From Coriaria nepalensis (Eukaryota; Streptophyta; Magnoliopsida; Cucurbitales; Coriariaceae), in contig CP114482.1 of assembly GCA_027186245.1 (NCBI GenBank), positions 26,865,209 to 26,929,208 on the forward strand: 64,000 bases of DNA. The letters are read 5' to 3'. The stretch's first letter is position 1; each line of letters opens with the position of its first letter. Below the pieces are notes generated by a model, which searched no databases, was not told the DNA's origin, and worked only from the letters and a program-made list of their open reading frames with translations. Below, one piece after another: positions 50,545 through 63,590 of the stretch. The position numbers were made by a program, and so were the translations under genes.

Positions 50545-52493
50545 TCAATTCAAACGAATTCTATTTTCGCATTTGAAACACGACTTTTGTGCAAAACATG
50601 CAATTGATCTATTGAAGGCAATTATGCGTTTGTTTAGCCTTAAAATCATGTCATTGAGTCTTCTCTAGTCATTAACTCAATTAAAAGTAATTCGAAAGAA
50701 TTCTATTTTTTCACACTTCAAACACGACTTTCGTTCAGAACTTTCAATTCAATAATTGAAGGCAACTATGCATCTTTTTAGCCTTAAAATCATGTCATTG
50801 AGTCTCTTCTAGTCATCAAATCATTTGAAAGCATTTTGAACAAATTCTATTTTCGCTCTTCAATCGAGACTTTTGTGCATAACTTGCAATTGATGTATTC
50901 AAGCAAATTATCCATTGTTTAGCCTGGAAATCATGTCATGGAGTCTCTTTTAGTAATTAAATCATTTCAAAGAAATTCGAAGGAAATCTTTTTTCGCACT
51001 TAAACCAATACTTTCGGGCATAATTTGCATAGGATCTTTTGAAGGCAACTAGGCATTTGTATAGCCTTAAAATCATGTCATTGAGTCACTTTTAGTCAGT
51101 AAATCATTCGAAATCAGTTCAAACGAATTCTATTTTCGCATTTCAAACACGACTTTTGTGCAAAACATGCAATTGATCTATCGAAGGCAATTATGCGTTT
51201 GTTTAGCCTTAAAATCATGTCATTGAGTCTTCTCTAGTCATTAAATCAATTAGAAGTAATTCGGAAGAATTCTATTTTTTCGCACTTCAAACACGACTTT
51301 CGTTCAGAACTTTCAAGTCAATAATTGAAGGCAACTATGCATCTTTTTAGCCTTAAAATCATGTCATTGAGTCTCTTCTAGTCATCAAATCATTTGAAAG
51401 CATTTTGAACAAATTCTATTTTCGCTCTTCAGTCGAGACTTTTGTGCATAACTTGCAATTGATGTATTCAAGCAAATTATCCATTGTTTAGCCTTGAAAT
51501 CATGTCATTGAGTCTCTTTTAGTAATTAAATCATTTCAAAGAAATTCGAAGGAAATCTTTTTTCGCACTTAAACCAATACTTTCGGGCATAATTTGCAAT
51601 GGATCTTTTGAAGGCAACTAGGCATTTGTATAGCCTTAAAATCATGTCATTGAGTCACTTTTAGTCAGTAAATCATTCGAAATCAGTTCAAACGAATTCT
51701 ATTTTCGCATTTCAAACACGACTTTTGTGCAAAACATGCAATTGATCTATCGAAGGCAATTATGCGTTTGTTTAGCCTTAAAATCATGTCATTGAGTCTT
51801 CTCTAGTCATTAAATCAATTAGAAGTAATTCGGAAGAATTTTATTTTTTCGCACTTCAAACACGACTTTCGTTCAGAACTTTCAAGTCAATAATTGAAGG
51901 CAACTATGCATCTTTTTAGCCTTAAAATCATGTCATTGAGTCTCTTCTAGTCATCAAATCATTTGAAAGCATTTTGAACAAATTATATTTTCGCTCTTCA
52001 GTCGAGACTTTTGTGCATAACTTGCAATTGATGTATTCAAGCAAATTATCCATTGTCTAGCCTTGAAATCATGTCATTGAGTCTCTTTTAGTAATTAAAT
52101 CATTTCAAAGAAATTCGAAGGAAATCTTTTTTCGCACTTAAACGAATACTTTCGTGCATAATTTGCAATGGATCGTTTGAAGGCAACTAGGCATTTGTAT
52201 AGCCTTAAAATCATGTCATTGAGTCACTTTTAGTCAGTAAATCATTCGTAATCAATTCAAACGAATTCTATTTTCGCATTTCAAACACGACTTTTGTGCA
52301 AAACATGCAATTGATCTATTGACGGCAATTATGCGTTTGTTTATCCTTAAAATCATGTCATTGAGTCTTCTCTAGTCATTAAATCAATTAAAAGTAATTC
52401 GAAAGAATTCAATTTTTTCGCACTTCAAACACGACTTTCGTTCAGAACTTCCAATTCAACAATTGAAGGCAACTATGCATCTTTTTCGCCTTA
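50545..52493. repeat. Duplicated segment, 4,552-bp offset from 45993-47941
   Basis: Unit starts are 50789, 51358 and 51927. CTTTCGGGCATAATTTG recurs at 51011 and 51580, exactly 4,552 bp (8 HORs) after its two occurrences at 46459 and 47028. ATTTGAAACACG at 50571 matches 46019 at the same offset. Point differences include TCACACTTC versus TCGCACTTC near 50711. Its right neighbour then resembles the 48513 unit at a 3,983-bp (7-HOR) offset. Confidence 0.88.
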
Positions 52494-55190
52494 AAATCAC
52501 GTCATTGAGTCTCTTCTAGTCATCAAATCATTTAAAACCATTACGAACAAATTCTATTTTCGCTCTTTAAACGAGACTTTTGTGCATAACTTGCAATTGA
52601 TGTTTTCAAGCAAATTATCCATTGTTTAGCCTTGAAATCATGTCATTGAGTCTCTTTTAGTAATTAAATAATTTCAAAGAAATTCGAACGAAATCTTTTT
52701 TCGCACTTAAACCAATACTTTCGTGCATAATTTGCAATGGATCTTTTGAAGGCAACTAGGCATTTGTATAGCCTTAAAATCGTGTGATTGAGTCACTTTT
52801 AGTGAGTAAATCATTCGTAATCAATTCAAACGAATTCTATTTTCGCATTTCAAACACGACTTTTGTGCAAAACATGCAATTGATCTATTGAAGGCAATTA
52901 TGCGTTTGTTTAGCCTTAAAATCATGTCATTGAGTCTTCTCTAGTCATTAAATCAATTAAAAGTAATTCGAAAGAATTCTATTTTTTCGCACTTCAAACA
53001 CGACTTTCGTTCAGAACTTTCAATTCAATAATTGAAGGCAACTATGCATCTTTTTAGCCTTAAAATCATGTCATTGAGTCTCTTCCCGTCATCAAATCAT
53101 TTGAAAGCATTTTGAACAAATTCTATTTTCGCTCTTCAATCGAGACTTTTGTGCATAACTTGCAATTGATGTATTCAAGCAAATTATCCATTGTTTAGCC
53201 TGGAAATCATGTCATGGAGTCTCTTTTAGTAATTAAATCATTTCAAAGAAATTCGAAGGAAATCTTTTTTCGCACTTAAACCAATACTTTCGTGCATAAT
53301 TTGCAATGGATCTTTTAAATGCAACTATGCATCTTTTTAGCTTTAAAATCATGTCATTGAGTCACTTTTAGTCAGTAAATCATTCGAAATCACTTCAAAC
53401 GAATTCTATTTTCGCATTTCAAACACGACTTTTGTGCAAAACATGCAATTGATCTGTTGAAGGCAATTATGCGTTTGTTTAGCCTTAAAATCATGTCTTT
53501 GAGTCTTCTCTAGTAATGAAATCAATTAAAAGTAATTCGAAAGAATTCTATTTTTTCGCACTTCAAACTCGACTTTCGTTCAGAACTTCCAATTCAACAA
53601 TTGAAAGCAACTATGCATCCTTTTCGCCTTAAAATCATGTCATTGAGTCTCTTCTAGTCATCAAATCATTTAAAACCATTACGAACAAATTCTATTTTCG
53701 CTCCTTAAACGAGACTTTTGTGCATAACTTGCAATTTATCTATTCAAGCAAATTATCCATTGTTTGGCCTTGAAATCATGTCATCGAGTGTCTTCTAGTA
53801 TTTAAATCATTTCAAAGAAATTTAAACGAAATCTTTTTTCGCACCTGAACCACGGCTTTTGTACATAATTTGCAATGGATCTTTTGAAGGCAACTAGGCA
53901 TTTGTATAGCCTTAAAATCATGTCATTGAGTCACTTTTAGTCAGTAAATCATTCGAAATCAATTCAATCGAATTCTATTTTCGCATTTCAAACATGACTT
54001 TTGTGCAAAACATGCAATTGATCTATTAAAGGCAATTATGCGTTTGTTTAGCCTTAAAATCATGTCATTGAGTCTTCTCTAGTCATTAAATCAATTAAAA
54101 GTAATTCGAAAGAATTCTATTTTTTCGCCCTTCAAACACGACTTTCGTTCAGAACTTTCAATTCAAAAATTGAAGGCAACTATGCATCTTTTTAGCCTTA
54201 AAATCATGTCATTGAGTCTCTTCTAGTCATCAAATCATTTGAAAGCATTTTGAACAAATTATATTTTCGCTCTTCAGTCGAGACTTTTGTGCATAATTTG
54301 CAATTGATGTATTCAAGCAAATTATCCATTGTTCAGCCTTGAAGTCATGTCATTGAGTCTCTTTTAGTAATTAAATCATTTCAAAGAAATTTGAAGGAAA
54401 TCTTTTTTCGCACTTAAACAAATACTTTCGTGCATAATTTGCAATGGATCGTTTGAAGGCAACTAGGCAATTGTATAGCCTTAAAATCATGTCATTGGGT
54501 CACTTTTTGTCAGTAAATCATTCGTAATCAATTCAAACGAATTCTATTTTCGCATTTCAAACACGACTTTTGTTCAAAACATGCAATTGATCTATTGAAG
54601 GCAATTATGCGTTTGTTTAGCCTTAAAATCATGTCATTGAGTCTTCTCTAGTCATTAAATCAATTAAAAGTAATTCGAAAGAATTCTATTTTTTCGCACT
54701 TCAAACACGACTTTCTTTCAGAACTTGCAATTCACCAATTAAAGGCAACTACGCCTTTTTCGCCTAAAATCATGTCATTTAGTCTCTTCTAGTCATCAAA
54801 TCATTTAAAACCATTACGAACAAATTCTATTTTTTCTCTTTAAACGAGACTTTTGTGCATAACTTGCAATTTATCTATTCAAGCAAATTATCCATTGTTT
54901 AGCCTTGAAATCATGTCATTGAGTCTCTTTTAGTAATTAAATCATTTCAAAGAAATTCGAACGAAATCTTTTTTCGCACTTGAACCAATACTTTCGTGCA
55001 TAATTTGCAATGGATCTTTTAAATGCAACTATGCATCTTTTTAGCTTTAAAATCATGTCATTGAATCACTTTTAGTCAGTAAATCATTCGAAATCAATTC
55101 AAACGAATTCTATTTTCGCATTTCAAACACGACTTTTGTGCAAAACATGCAATTGATCTATTGAAGGCAATTATGCGTTTGTTTAGCCTT
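52494..55190. repeat. Mosaic zone with small deletions
   Basis: Unit starts are 52496, 53065, 53634, 54203 and 54769. The unit at 52496 repeats AAAATCACGTC of the units at 45099 and 48513. The D monomer near 54750 is 3 bp short (ACTACGCCTTTTTCGCCTAAAATC-type end), making a 566-bp unit. B monomers with D-like ends occur near 53310 and 55020. The zone ends at the irregular junction at 55190/55191. Confidence 0.85.
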
Positions 55191-55228
55191 GATCTATTCA
55201 AGCAAATTATCCATTGTTTAGCCTTGAA
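55191..55228. repeat. Truncated A monomer (38 bp) after an out-of-register deletion
   Basis: C ends at 55190 with GTTTAGCCTT and is followed at once by GATCTATTCAAGC, which lies about 103 bp into an A monomer. The last 3 bases of C, a whole D and the first 103 bp of A are missing, 250 bp in all. The interval between flanking A starts (54769 and 55657) is 888 bp, which equals two HORs minus 250. Only a TT is shared at the join. This is the one break in the window that does not keep the monomer register. Confidence 0.93.
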
Positions 55229-58200
55229 ATCATCTCATCTTGTGTCTTCTAGTAATTAAATCATTTCAAAGAAATTCGAACGAAATCTCTTTTCGCACTT
55301 GAAACACGGCTTTTGTACATAATTTGCAATGGATCTTTTGAAGGCAACTAGGCATTTGTATAGCCTTAAAATCATGTCATTGAGTTACTTTTAGTCAGTA
55401 AATCATTCGAAATCAATTCAAACGAATTCTATTTTCGCATTTCAAACACGACTTTTGTGCAAAACATGCAATTGATCTATTGAAGGCAATTATGCGTTTG
55501 TTTAACCTTAAAATCATGTCATTGAGTGTTCTCTTGTCATTAAATCAATTAAAAGTAATTCGAAAGAATTCTATTTTTTCGTACTTCAAACACGACTTTC
55601 GTTCAGAACTTTCAATTCAATAATTGAAGGCAACTATGCATCTTTCTAGCCTTAAAATCATGTCATTGAGTGTCTTCTAGTCATCAAATCATTTGAAAGC
55701 ATTTTGAACAAATTCTATTTTCACTCTTCAATCGAGACTTTTGTGCATAACTGGCAATTGATGTAGTCAAGAAATTATCCATTGTTTAGCCTTGAAATCA
55801 TGTCATCGAGTCTCTTCTAGTTATTAAATAATTTCAAAGAAATTTAAACGAAATCTTTTTTCGCACCCGAACCACGGCTTTTGTGCATAATTTGCAATGG
55901 ATCTTTTGAAGGCAACTAGGCATTTGTATAGCCTTAAAATCATGTCATTGAGTCACTTTTAGTCAGTAAATCATTCGAAATCAATTGAAACGAATTCTAT
56001 TTTCGCATTTCAAACACGACTTTTGTGCAAAACATGCAATTGACCTATTGAAGGCAATTATGCGTTTGTTTAGCCTTAAAATCATGTCATTGAGTGTTCT
56101 CTAGTCATTAAATCAGTTAAAAGTAATTCGAAAGAATTCTATTTTGTCGCACTTCAAACACGACTTTCGTTCAGAACTTTCAATTCAATAATTGAAGGCA
56201 ACTATGCATCTTTTTAGCCTTAAAATCATGTCATTGAGTCTCTTCTAGTCATCAAATCATTTGAAAGCATTTTGAACAAATTCTATTTTCGCTCTTCAAT
56301 CGAGACTTTTGTGCATAACTGGCAATTGATGTAGTCAAGAAATTATCCATTGTTTAGCCTTGAAATCATGTCATCGAGTCTCTTCTAGTAATTAAATCAT
56401 TTCAAAGAAATTTATACGAAATCTTTTTTCGCACCTGAACCACGGCTTTTGTGCATAATTTGCAATGGATCTTTTGAAGGCAACTAGGCATTTGTATAGC
56501 CTTAAAATCATGTCATTGAGTCACTTTTAGTCAGTAAATCATTCGAAATCAATTGAAACGAATTCTATTTTCGCATTTCAAACACGACTTTTGTGCAAAA
56601 CATGCAATTGACCTATTGAAGGCAATTATGCGTTTGTTTAGCCTTAAAATCATGTCATTGAGTGTTCTCTAGTCATTAAATCAGTTAAAAGTAATTCGAA
56701 AGAATTCTATTTTTTCGCACTTCAAACACGACTTTCGTTCAGAACTTTCAATTCAATAATTGAAGGCAACTATGCATCTTTTTAGCCTTAAAATCATGTC
56801 ATTGAGTCTCTTCTAGTCATCAAATCATTTGAAAGCATTTTGAACAAATTCTATTTTCGCTCTTCAATCGAGACTTTTGTGCATAACTTGCAATTGATGT
56901 ATTCAAGCAAATTATCCATTGTTTAGCCTTGAAATCATGTCATCGAGTCTCCTCTAGTAATTAAATCATTTCAAAGAAATTTAAACGAAATCTTTTTTCA
57001 CACCTGAACCACGGCTTTTGTACGTAATTTGCAATGGATCTTTTGAAGGCAACTAGGCATTTGTATAGCCTTAAAATCATGTAATTGAGTCACTTTTAGT
57101 CAGTAAATCATTCGAAATCAATTCAAACGAATTCTATTTTCGCATTTCAAACACGACTTTTGTGCAAAACATGCAATTGATCTATTGAAGGCAATTATGC
57201 GTTTGTTTAGCCTTAAAATCATGTCATTGAGTCTTCTCTAGTCATTAAATCAATTAAAAGTAATTCGAAAGAATTCTATTTTTTCGCACTTCAAACACAA
57301 CTTTCGTTCAGAACTTGCAATTCACCAATTAAAGGCAACTATGCATCTTTTTCGCCTTAAAATCATGTCATTGAGTCTCTTCTAGTCACCAAATCATTTA
57401 AAACCATTACGAACAAATTCTATTTTCGCACTTTAAACGAGACTTTTGTGCATAACTTGCAATTGATCTATTCAATCAAATTATCCATTATTTAGCCTTG
57501 AAATCATGTCATCGAGTCTCTTCTAGTAATTAAATCATTTCAAAGAAATTTAAACGAAATCTTTTTTCACACCTGAACCACGGCTTTTGTACATAATTTG
57601 CAATGGATCTTTTGAAGGCAACTAGGCATTTGTATAGCCTTAAAATCATGTCATTGAGTCACTTTTAGTCAGTAAATCATTCGAAATCAATTCAAACGAA
57701 GTCTATTTTCGCATTTCAAACACGACTTTTGTGCAAAACATGCAATTGATCAATTGAAGGCAATTACGCGTTTGTTTAGCCTTAAAATCATGTCATTGAG
57801 TCTTCTCTAGTCATTAAATCAATTAAAAGTAATACGAAAGAATTCTATTTTTTCGCACTTCAAACACGACTTTCGTTCAGAACTTTCAATTCAATAATTG
57901 AAGGCTACTATGCATCTTTTTAGCCTTAAAATCATGTCATTGAGTCTCTTCTAGTCATCAAATCATTTGAAAGCATTTTAAACAAATTCTATTTTCGCTC
58001 TTCAATCGAGACTTTTGTGCATAACTTGCAATTGATCTATTCAAGCAAATTATCCATTGTTTAGCCTTGAAATCATGTCATCGAGTCTCTTCTAGTAATT
58101 AAATCATTTCAAAGAAATTTAAACGAAATCTTTTTTCACACCTGAACCACGGCTTTTGTACATAATTTGCAATGGATCTTTTGAAGGCAACTAGGCATTT

Positions 58201-59136
58201 GTATAGCCTTAAAATCATGTCATTGAGTCACTTTTAGTCAGTAAATCATTCGAAATCAATTCAAACGAATTCTATTTTCGCATTTCAAACACGACTTTTG
58301 TGCAAAACATGCAATTGATCTATTGAAGGCAATTATGCGTTTGTTTAGCCTTAAAATCATGTCATTGAGTCTTCTCTAGTCATTAAATCAATTAAAAGTA
58401 ATTCGAAAGAATTCTATTGTATCGCACTTCAAACACGACTTTCGTTCAGAACTTTCAATTCAATAATTGAAGGCTACTATGCATCTTTTTAGCCTTAAAA
58501 TCATGTCATTGAGTCTCTTCTAGTCATCAAATCATTTGAAAGCATTTTGAACAAATTCTATTTTCGCTCTTCAATCGAGACTTTTGTGCATAACTTGCAA
58601 TTGATCTATTCAAGCAAATTATCCATTGTTTAGCCTTGAAATCATGTCATCGAGTCTCTTCTAGTAATTAAATCATTTCAAAGAAATTTAAACGAAATCT
58701 TTTTTCGCACCTGAACCACGGCTTTTGTGCATAATTTGCAATGGATCTTTTGAAGGCAACTAGGCATTTGTATAGCCTTAAAATCATGTCATTGAGTTAC
58801 TTTTAGTCAGTAAATCATTCGAAATCAATTCAAACGAATTCTATTTTCGCATTTCAAACACGACTTTTGTGCAAAACATGCAATTGATCTATTGAAGGCA
58901 ATTATGCGTTTGTTTAACCTTAAAATCATGTCATTGAGTGTTCTCTTGTCATTAAATCAATTAAAAGTAATTCGAAAGAATTCTATTTTTTCGTACTTCA
59001 AACACGACTTTCGTTCAGAACTTTCAATTCAATAATTGAAGGCAACTATGCATCTTTTTAGCCTTAAAATCATGTCATTGAGTCTCTTCTAGTCATCAAA
59101 TCATTTGAAAGCATTTTGAACAAATTCTATTTTCGT
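55229..59136. repeat. A3-rich zone with single-unit duplications
   Basis: Unit starts are 55657, 56225, 56793, 57362, 57931, 58500 and 59069. The units at 55657 and 56225 are both 568 bp, share CTGGCAATTGATGTAGTCAAG and a 1-bp deletion after it, and so are a tandem duplicate pair. The D variant with TTTAACCTTAAAATC upstream and GTGTTCTCTTGTC, TTTCGTACTTC within it occurs near 55500-55590 and again near 58915-59000. No gene is present. Confidence 0.86.
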
Positions 59137-61318
59137 TCTTCAATCGAGACTTTTGTGCATAACTTGCAATTGATGTATTCAAGCAAATTATCCATTGTTT
59201 AGCCTTGAAATCATGTCATCGAGTCTCTTCTAGTAATTAAATCATTTCAAAGAAATTTAAACGAAATCTTTTTTCACACCTGAACCACGGCTTTTGTACG
59301 TAATTTGCAATGGATCTTTTGAAGGCAACTAGGCATTTGTATAGCCTTAAAATCATGTCATTGAGTCACTTTTAGTCAGTAAATCATTCGAAATCAATTC
59401 AAACGAATTCTATTTTCGCATTTCAAACACGACTTTTGTGCAAAACATGCAATTGATCTATTGAAGGCAATTATGCGTTTGTTTAGCCTTAAAATCATGT
59501 CATTGAGTCTTCTCTAGTCATTAAATCAATTAAAAGTAATTCGAAAGAATTCTATTGTTTCGCACTTCAAACACGACTTTCGTTTAGAACTTTCAATTCA
59601 ATAATTAAAGGCTACTATGCATCTTTTTAGCCTTAAAATCATGTCATTGAGTCTCTTCTAGTCATCAAATCATTTGAAAGCATTTTGAACAAATTCTATT
59701 TTCGCTCTTCAATCGAGACTTTTGTGCATAACTTGCAATTGATCTATTCAAGCAAATTATCCATTGTTTAGCCTTGAAATCATGTCATCGAGTCTCTTCT
59801 AGTAATTAAATCATTTCAAAGAAATTTAAACGAAATCTTTTTTCACACCTGAACCACGGCTTTTGTACATAATTTGCAATGGATCTTTTGAAGGCAACTA
59901 GGCATTTATATAGCCTTAAAATCATGTCATTGAGTCACTTTTAGTCAGTAAATCATTCGAAATCAATTCAAACGAATTCTATTTTCGCATTTCAAACACG
60001 ACTTTTGTGCAAAACATGCAATTGATCAATTGAAGGCAATTATGCGTTTGTTTAGCCTTAAAATCATGTCATTGAGTCTTCTCTAGTCATTAAATCAATT
60101 AAAAGTAATTCGAAAGAATTCTATTTTTTCGCACTTCAAACACGACTTTCGTTCAGAACTTTCAATTCAAAAATTGAAAGCAACTATGCATCTTTTTAGC
60201 CTTAAAATCATGTCATTGAATCTCTTCTAGTCATCAAATCATTTGAAAGCATTTTGAACAAATTCTATTTTCGCTCTTCAATCGAGACTTTTCTGCATAA
60301 CTTGCAATTGATCTATTCAAGCAAATTATCCATTATTTAGCCTTGAAATCATGTCATCGAGTCTCTTCTAGTAATTAAATCATTTCAAAGAAATTTAAAC
60401 GAAATCTTTTTTCGCACCTGAACCACAGCTTTTGTACGTAATTTGCAATGGATCTTTTGAAGGCAACTAGGCATTTGTATAGCCTTAAAATCATGTCATT
60501 GAGTCACTTTTAGTCAGTCAATCATTCGAAATCAATTCAAACGAATTCTATTTTCGAATTTCAAACACGACTTTTGTGCAAAACATGCAATTGATCAATT
60601 GAAGGCAATTATGCGTTTGTTTAGCCTTAAAATCATGTCATTGAGTCTTCTCTAGTCATTAAATCAATTAAAAGTAATTCGAAAGAATTCTATTTTTTCG
60701 CACTTCAAACACGACTTTCGTTCAGAACTTTCAATTCAATAATTGATGGCAACTATGCATCTTTTTAGCCTTAAAATCATGTCATTGAGTCTCTTCTAGT
60801 CATCAAATCATTTGAAAGCATTTTGAACAAATTCTATTTTCGCTCTTCAATCGAGACTTTTATGCATAACTTGCAATTGATGTATTCAAGCAAATTATCC
60901 ATTGTTTAGCCTTGAAATCATGTCATCGAGTCTCTTCTAGTAATTAAATCATTTCAAAGAAATTTAAACGAAATCTTTTTTCACACCTGAACCACGACTT
61001 TTGTACGTAATTTGCAATGGATCTTTTGAAGGCAACTAGGCATTTGTATAGCCTTAAAATCATGTCATTGAGTCACTTTTAGTCAGTCAATCATTCGAAA
61101 TCAATTCAAACGAATTCTATTTTCGAATTTCAAACACGACTTTTGTGCAAAACATGCAATTGATCTATTGAAGGCAATTATGCGTTTGTTTAGCCTTAAA
61201 ATCATGTCATTGAGTCTTCTCTAGTCATTAAATCAATTAAAAGTAATTCGAAAGAATTCTATTGTTTCGCACTTCAAACACGACTTTCGTTCAGAACTTT
61301 CAATTCAATAATTGAAGG

Positions 61319-61328
61319 CTACTACTAT
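61319..61328. repeat. 3-bp ACT insertion at the end of a D monomer, copy 1
   Basis: GGCTACTACTATGC replaces the usual GGCTACTATGC, lengthening the unit that starts at 60776 to 572 bp. It is a one-triplet slippage that was then copied to the next unit. Confidence 0.92.
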
Positions 61329-61890
61329 GCATCTTTTTAGCCTTAAAATCATGTCATTGAGTCTCTTCTAGTCATCAAATCATTTGAAAGCATTTTGAAC
61401 AAATTCTATTTTCGCTCTTCAATCGAGACTTTTGTGCATAACTTGCAATTGATGTATTCAAGCAAATTATCCATTGTTTAGCCTTGAAATCATGTCATCG
61501 AGTCTCTTCTAGTAATTAAATCATTTCAAAGAAATTTAAACGAAATCTTTTTTCACACCTGAACCACGACTTTTGTACGTAATTTGCAATGGATCTTTTG
61601 AAGGCAACTAGGCATTTGTATAGCCTTAAAATCATGTCATTGAGTCACTTTTAGTCAGTCAATCATTCGAAATCAATTCAAACGAATTCTATTTTCGAAT
61701 TTCAAACACGACTTTTGTGCAAAACATGCAATTGATCTATTGAAGGCAATTATGCGTTTGTTTAGCCTTAAAATCATGTCATTGAGTCTTCTCTAGTCAT
61801 TAAATCAATTAAAAGTAATTCGAAAGAATTCTATTGTTTCGCACTTCAAACACGACTTTCGTTCAGAACTTTCAATTCAATAATTGAAGG

Positions 61891-61900
61891 CTACTACTAT
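61891..61900. repeat. 3-bp ACT insertion at the end of a D monomer, copy 2
   Basis: The same CTACTACTATG insertion lies 572 bp downstream of the first, lengthening the unit that starts at 61348. It shows that the units at 60776 and 61348 arose by a single-HOR tandem duplication. Confidence 0.92.
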
Positions 61901-61987
61901 GCATCTTTTTAGCCTTAAAATCATGTCATTGAGTCTCTTCTAGTCATCAAATCATTTGAAAGCATTTTGAACAAATTCTATTTTCGC

Positions 61988-63590
61988 TCTTCAATCGAGA
62001 CTTTTGTGCATAACTTGCAATTGATGTATTCAAGCAAATTATCCATTGTTTAGCCTTGAAATCATGTCATCGAGTCTCTTCTAGTAATTAAATCATTTCA
62101 AAGAAATTTAAACGAAATCTTTTTTCACACCTGAACCACGGCTTTTGTACGTAATTTGCAATGGATCTTTTGAAGGCAACTAGGCATTTGTATAGCCTTA
62201 AAATCATGTCATTGAGTCACTTTTAGTCAGTAAATCATTCGAAATCAATTCAAACGAATTCTATTTTCGCATTTCAAACACGACTTTTGTGCAAAACATG
62301 CAATTGATCTATTGAAGGCAATTATGCGTTTGTTTAGCCTTAAAATCATGTCATTGAGTCTTCTCTAGTCATTAAATCAATTAAAAGTAATTCGAAAGAA
62401 TTCTATTGTTTCGCACTTCAAACACGACTTTCGTTTAGAACTTTCAATTCAATAATTGAAGGCTACTATGCATCTTTTTAGCCTTAAAATCATGTCATTG
62501 AGTCTCTTCTAGTCATCAAATCATTTGAAAGCATTTTGAACAAATTCTATTTTCGCTCTTCAATCGAGACTTTTGTGCATAACTTGCAATTGATCTATTC
62601 AAGCAAATTATCCATTGTTTAGCCTTGAAATCATGTCATCGAGTCTCTTCTAGTAATTAAATCATTTCAAAGAAATTTAAACGAAATCTTTTTTCACACC
62701 TGAACCACGGCTTTTGTACATAATTTGCAATGGATCTTTTGAAGGCAACTAGGCATTTATATAGCCTTAAAATCATGTCATTGAGTCACTTTTAGTCAGT
62801 AAATCATTCGAAATCAATTCAAACGAATTCTATTTTCGCATTTCAAACACGACTTTTCTGCAAAACATGCAATTGATCAATTGAAGGCAATTATGCGTTT
62901 GTTTAGCCTTAAAATCATGTCATTGAGTCTTCTCTAGTCATTAAATCAATTAAAAGTAATTCGAAAGAATTCTATTTTTTCGCACTTCAAACACGACTTT
63001 CGTTCAGAACTTTCAATTCAAAAATTGAAAGCAACTATGCATCTTTTTAGCCTTAAAATCATGTCATTGAATCTCTTCTAGTCATCAAATCATTTGAAAG
63101 CATTTTGAACAAATTCTATTTTCGCTCTTCAATCGAGACTTTTCTGCATAACTTGCAATTGATCTATTCAAGCAAATTATCCATTATTTAGCCTTGAAAT
63201 CATGTCATCGAGTCTCTTCTAGTAATTAAATCATTTCAAAGAAATTTAAACGAAATCTTTTTTCGCACCTGAACCACAGCTTTTGTACGTAATTTGCAAT
63301 GGATCTTTTGAAGGCAACTAGGCATTTGTATAGCCTTAAAATCATGTCATTGAGTCACTTTTAGTCAGTCAATCATTCGAAATCAATTCAAACGAATTCT
63401 ATTTTCAAATTTCAAACACGACTTTTGTGCAAAACATGCAATTGATCAATTGAAGGCAATTATGCGTTTGTTTAGCCTTAAAATCATGTCATTGAGTCTT
63501 CTCTAGTCATTAAATCAATTAAAAGTAATTCGAAAGAATTCTATTTTTTCGCACTTCAGACACGACTTTCGTTCAGAACTTTCAATTCAA
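61988..63590. repeat. Super-HOR of 2,851 bp, copy 2 (incomplete)
   Basis: Unit starts are 62489 and 63058. The copy matches 59137-60739, then diverges near 63590, where AAAAATTGAAGGC replaces ATAATTGATGGC. Small differences such as TTTTCAAATTTC versus TTTTCGAATTTC near 63405/60554 are seen. Confidence 0.86.

Larger units (their letters stand above)
59137..61987. repeat. Super-HOR of 2,851 bp, copy 1
   Basis: Unit starts are 59638, 60207, 60776, 61348 and 61920. The period is five HORs plus 6 bp, owing to two units of 572 bp. Markers repeated 2,851 bp later are CTATTGTTTCGC with CGTTTAGAAC near 59555, CATTTATATAGCC near 59905, CAAAAATTGAAAGC near 60169, CATTGAATCTC near 60214 and CCACAGCTTTTG near 60423. 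The left edge is approximate, set by TTCGTTCTTC versus TTCGCTCTTC near 59136. Confidence 0.88.

Noticed and set aside
44717..52493. Mobile element insertion explaining the interleaved copies
   Set aside because: The extra segment at 49835-50544 is satellite sequence in the same orientation and monomer register, with no terminal repeats, target-site duplication or coding sequence.
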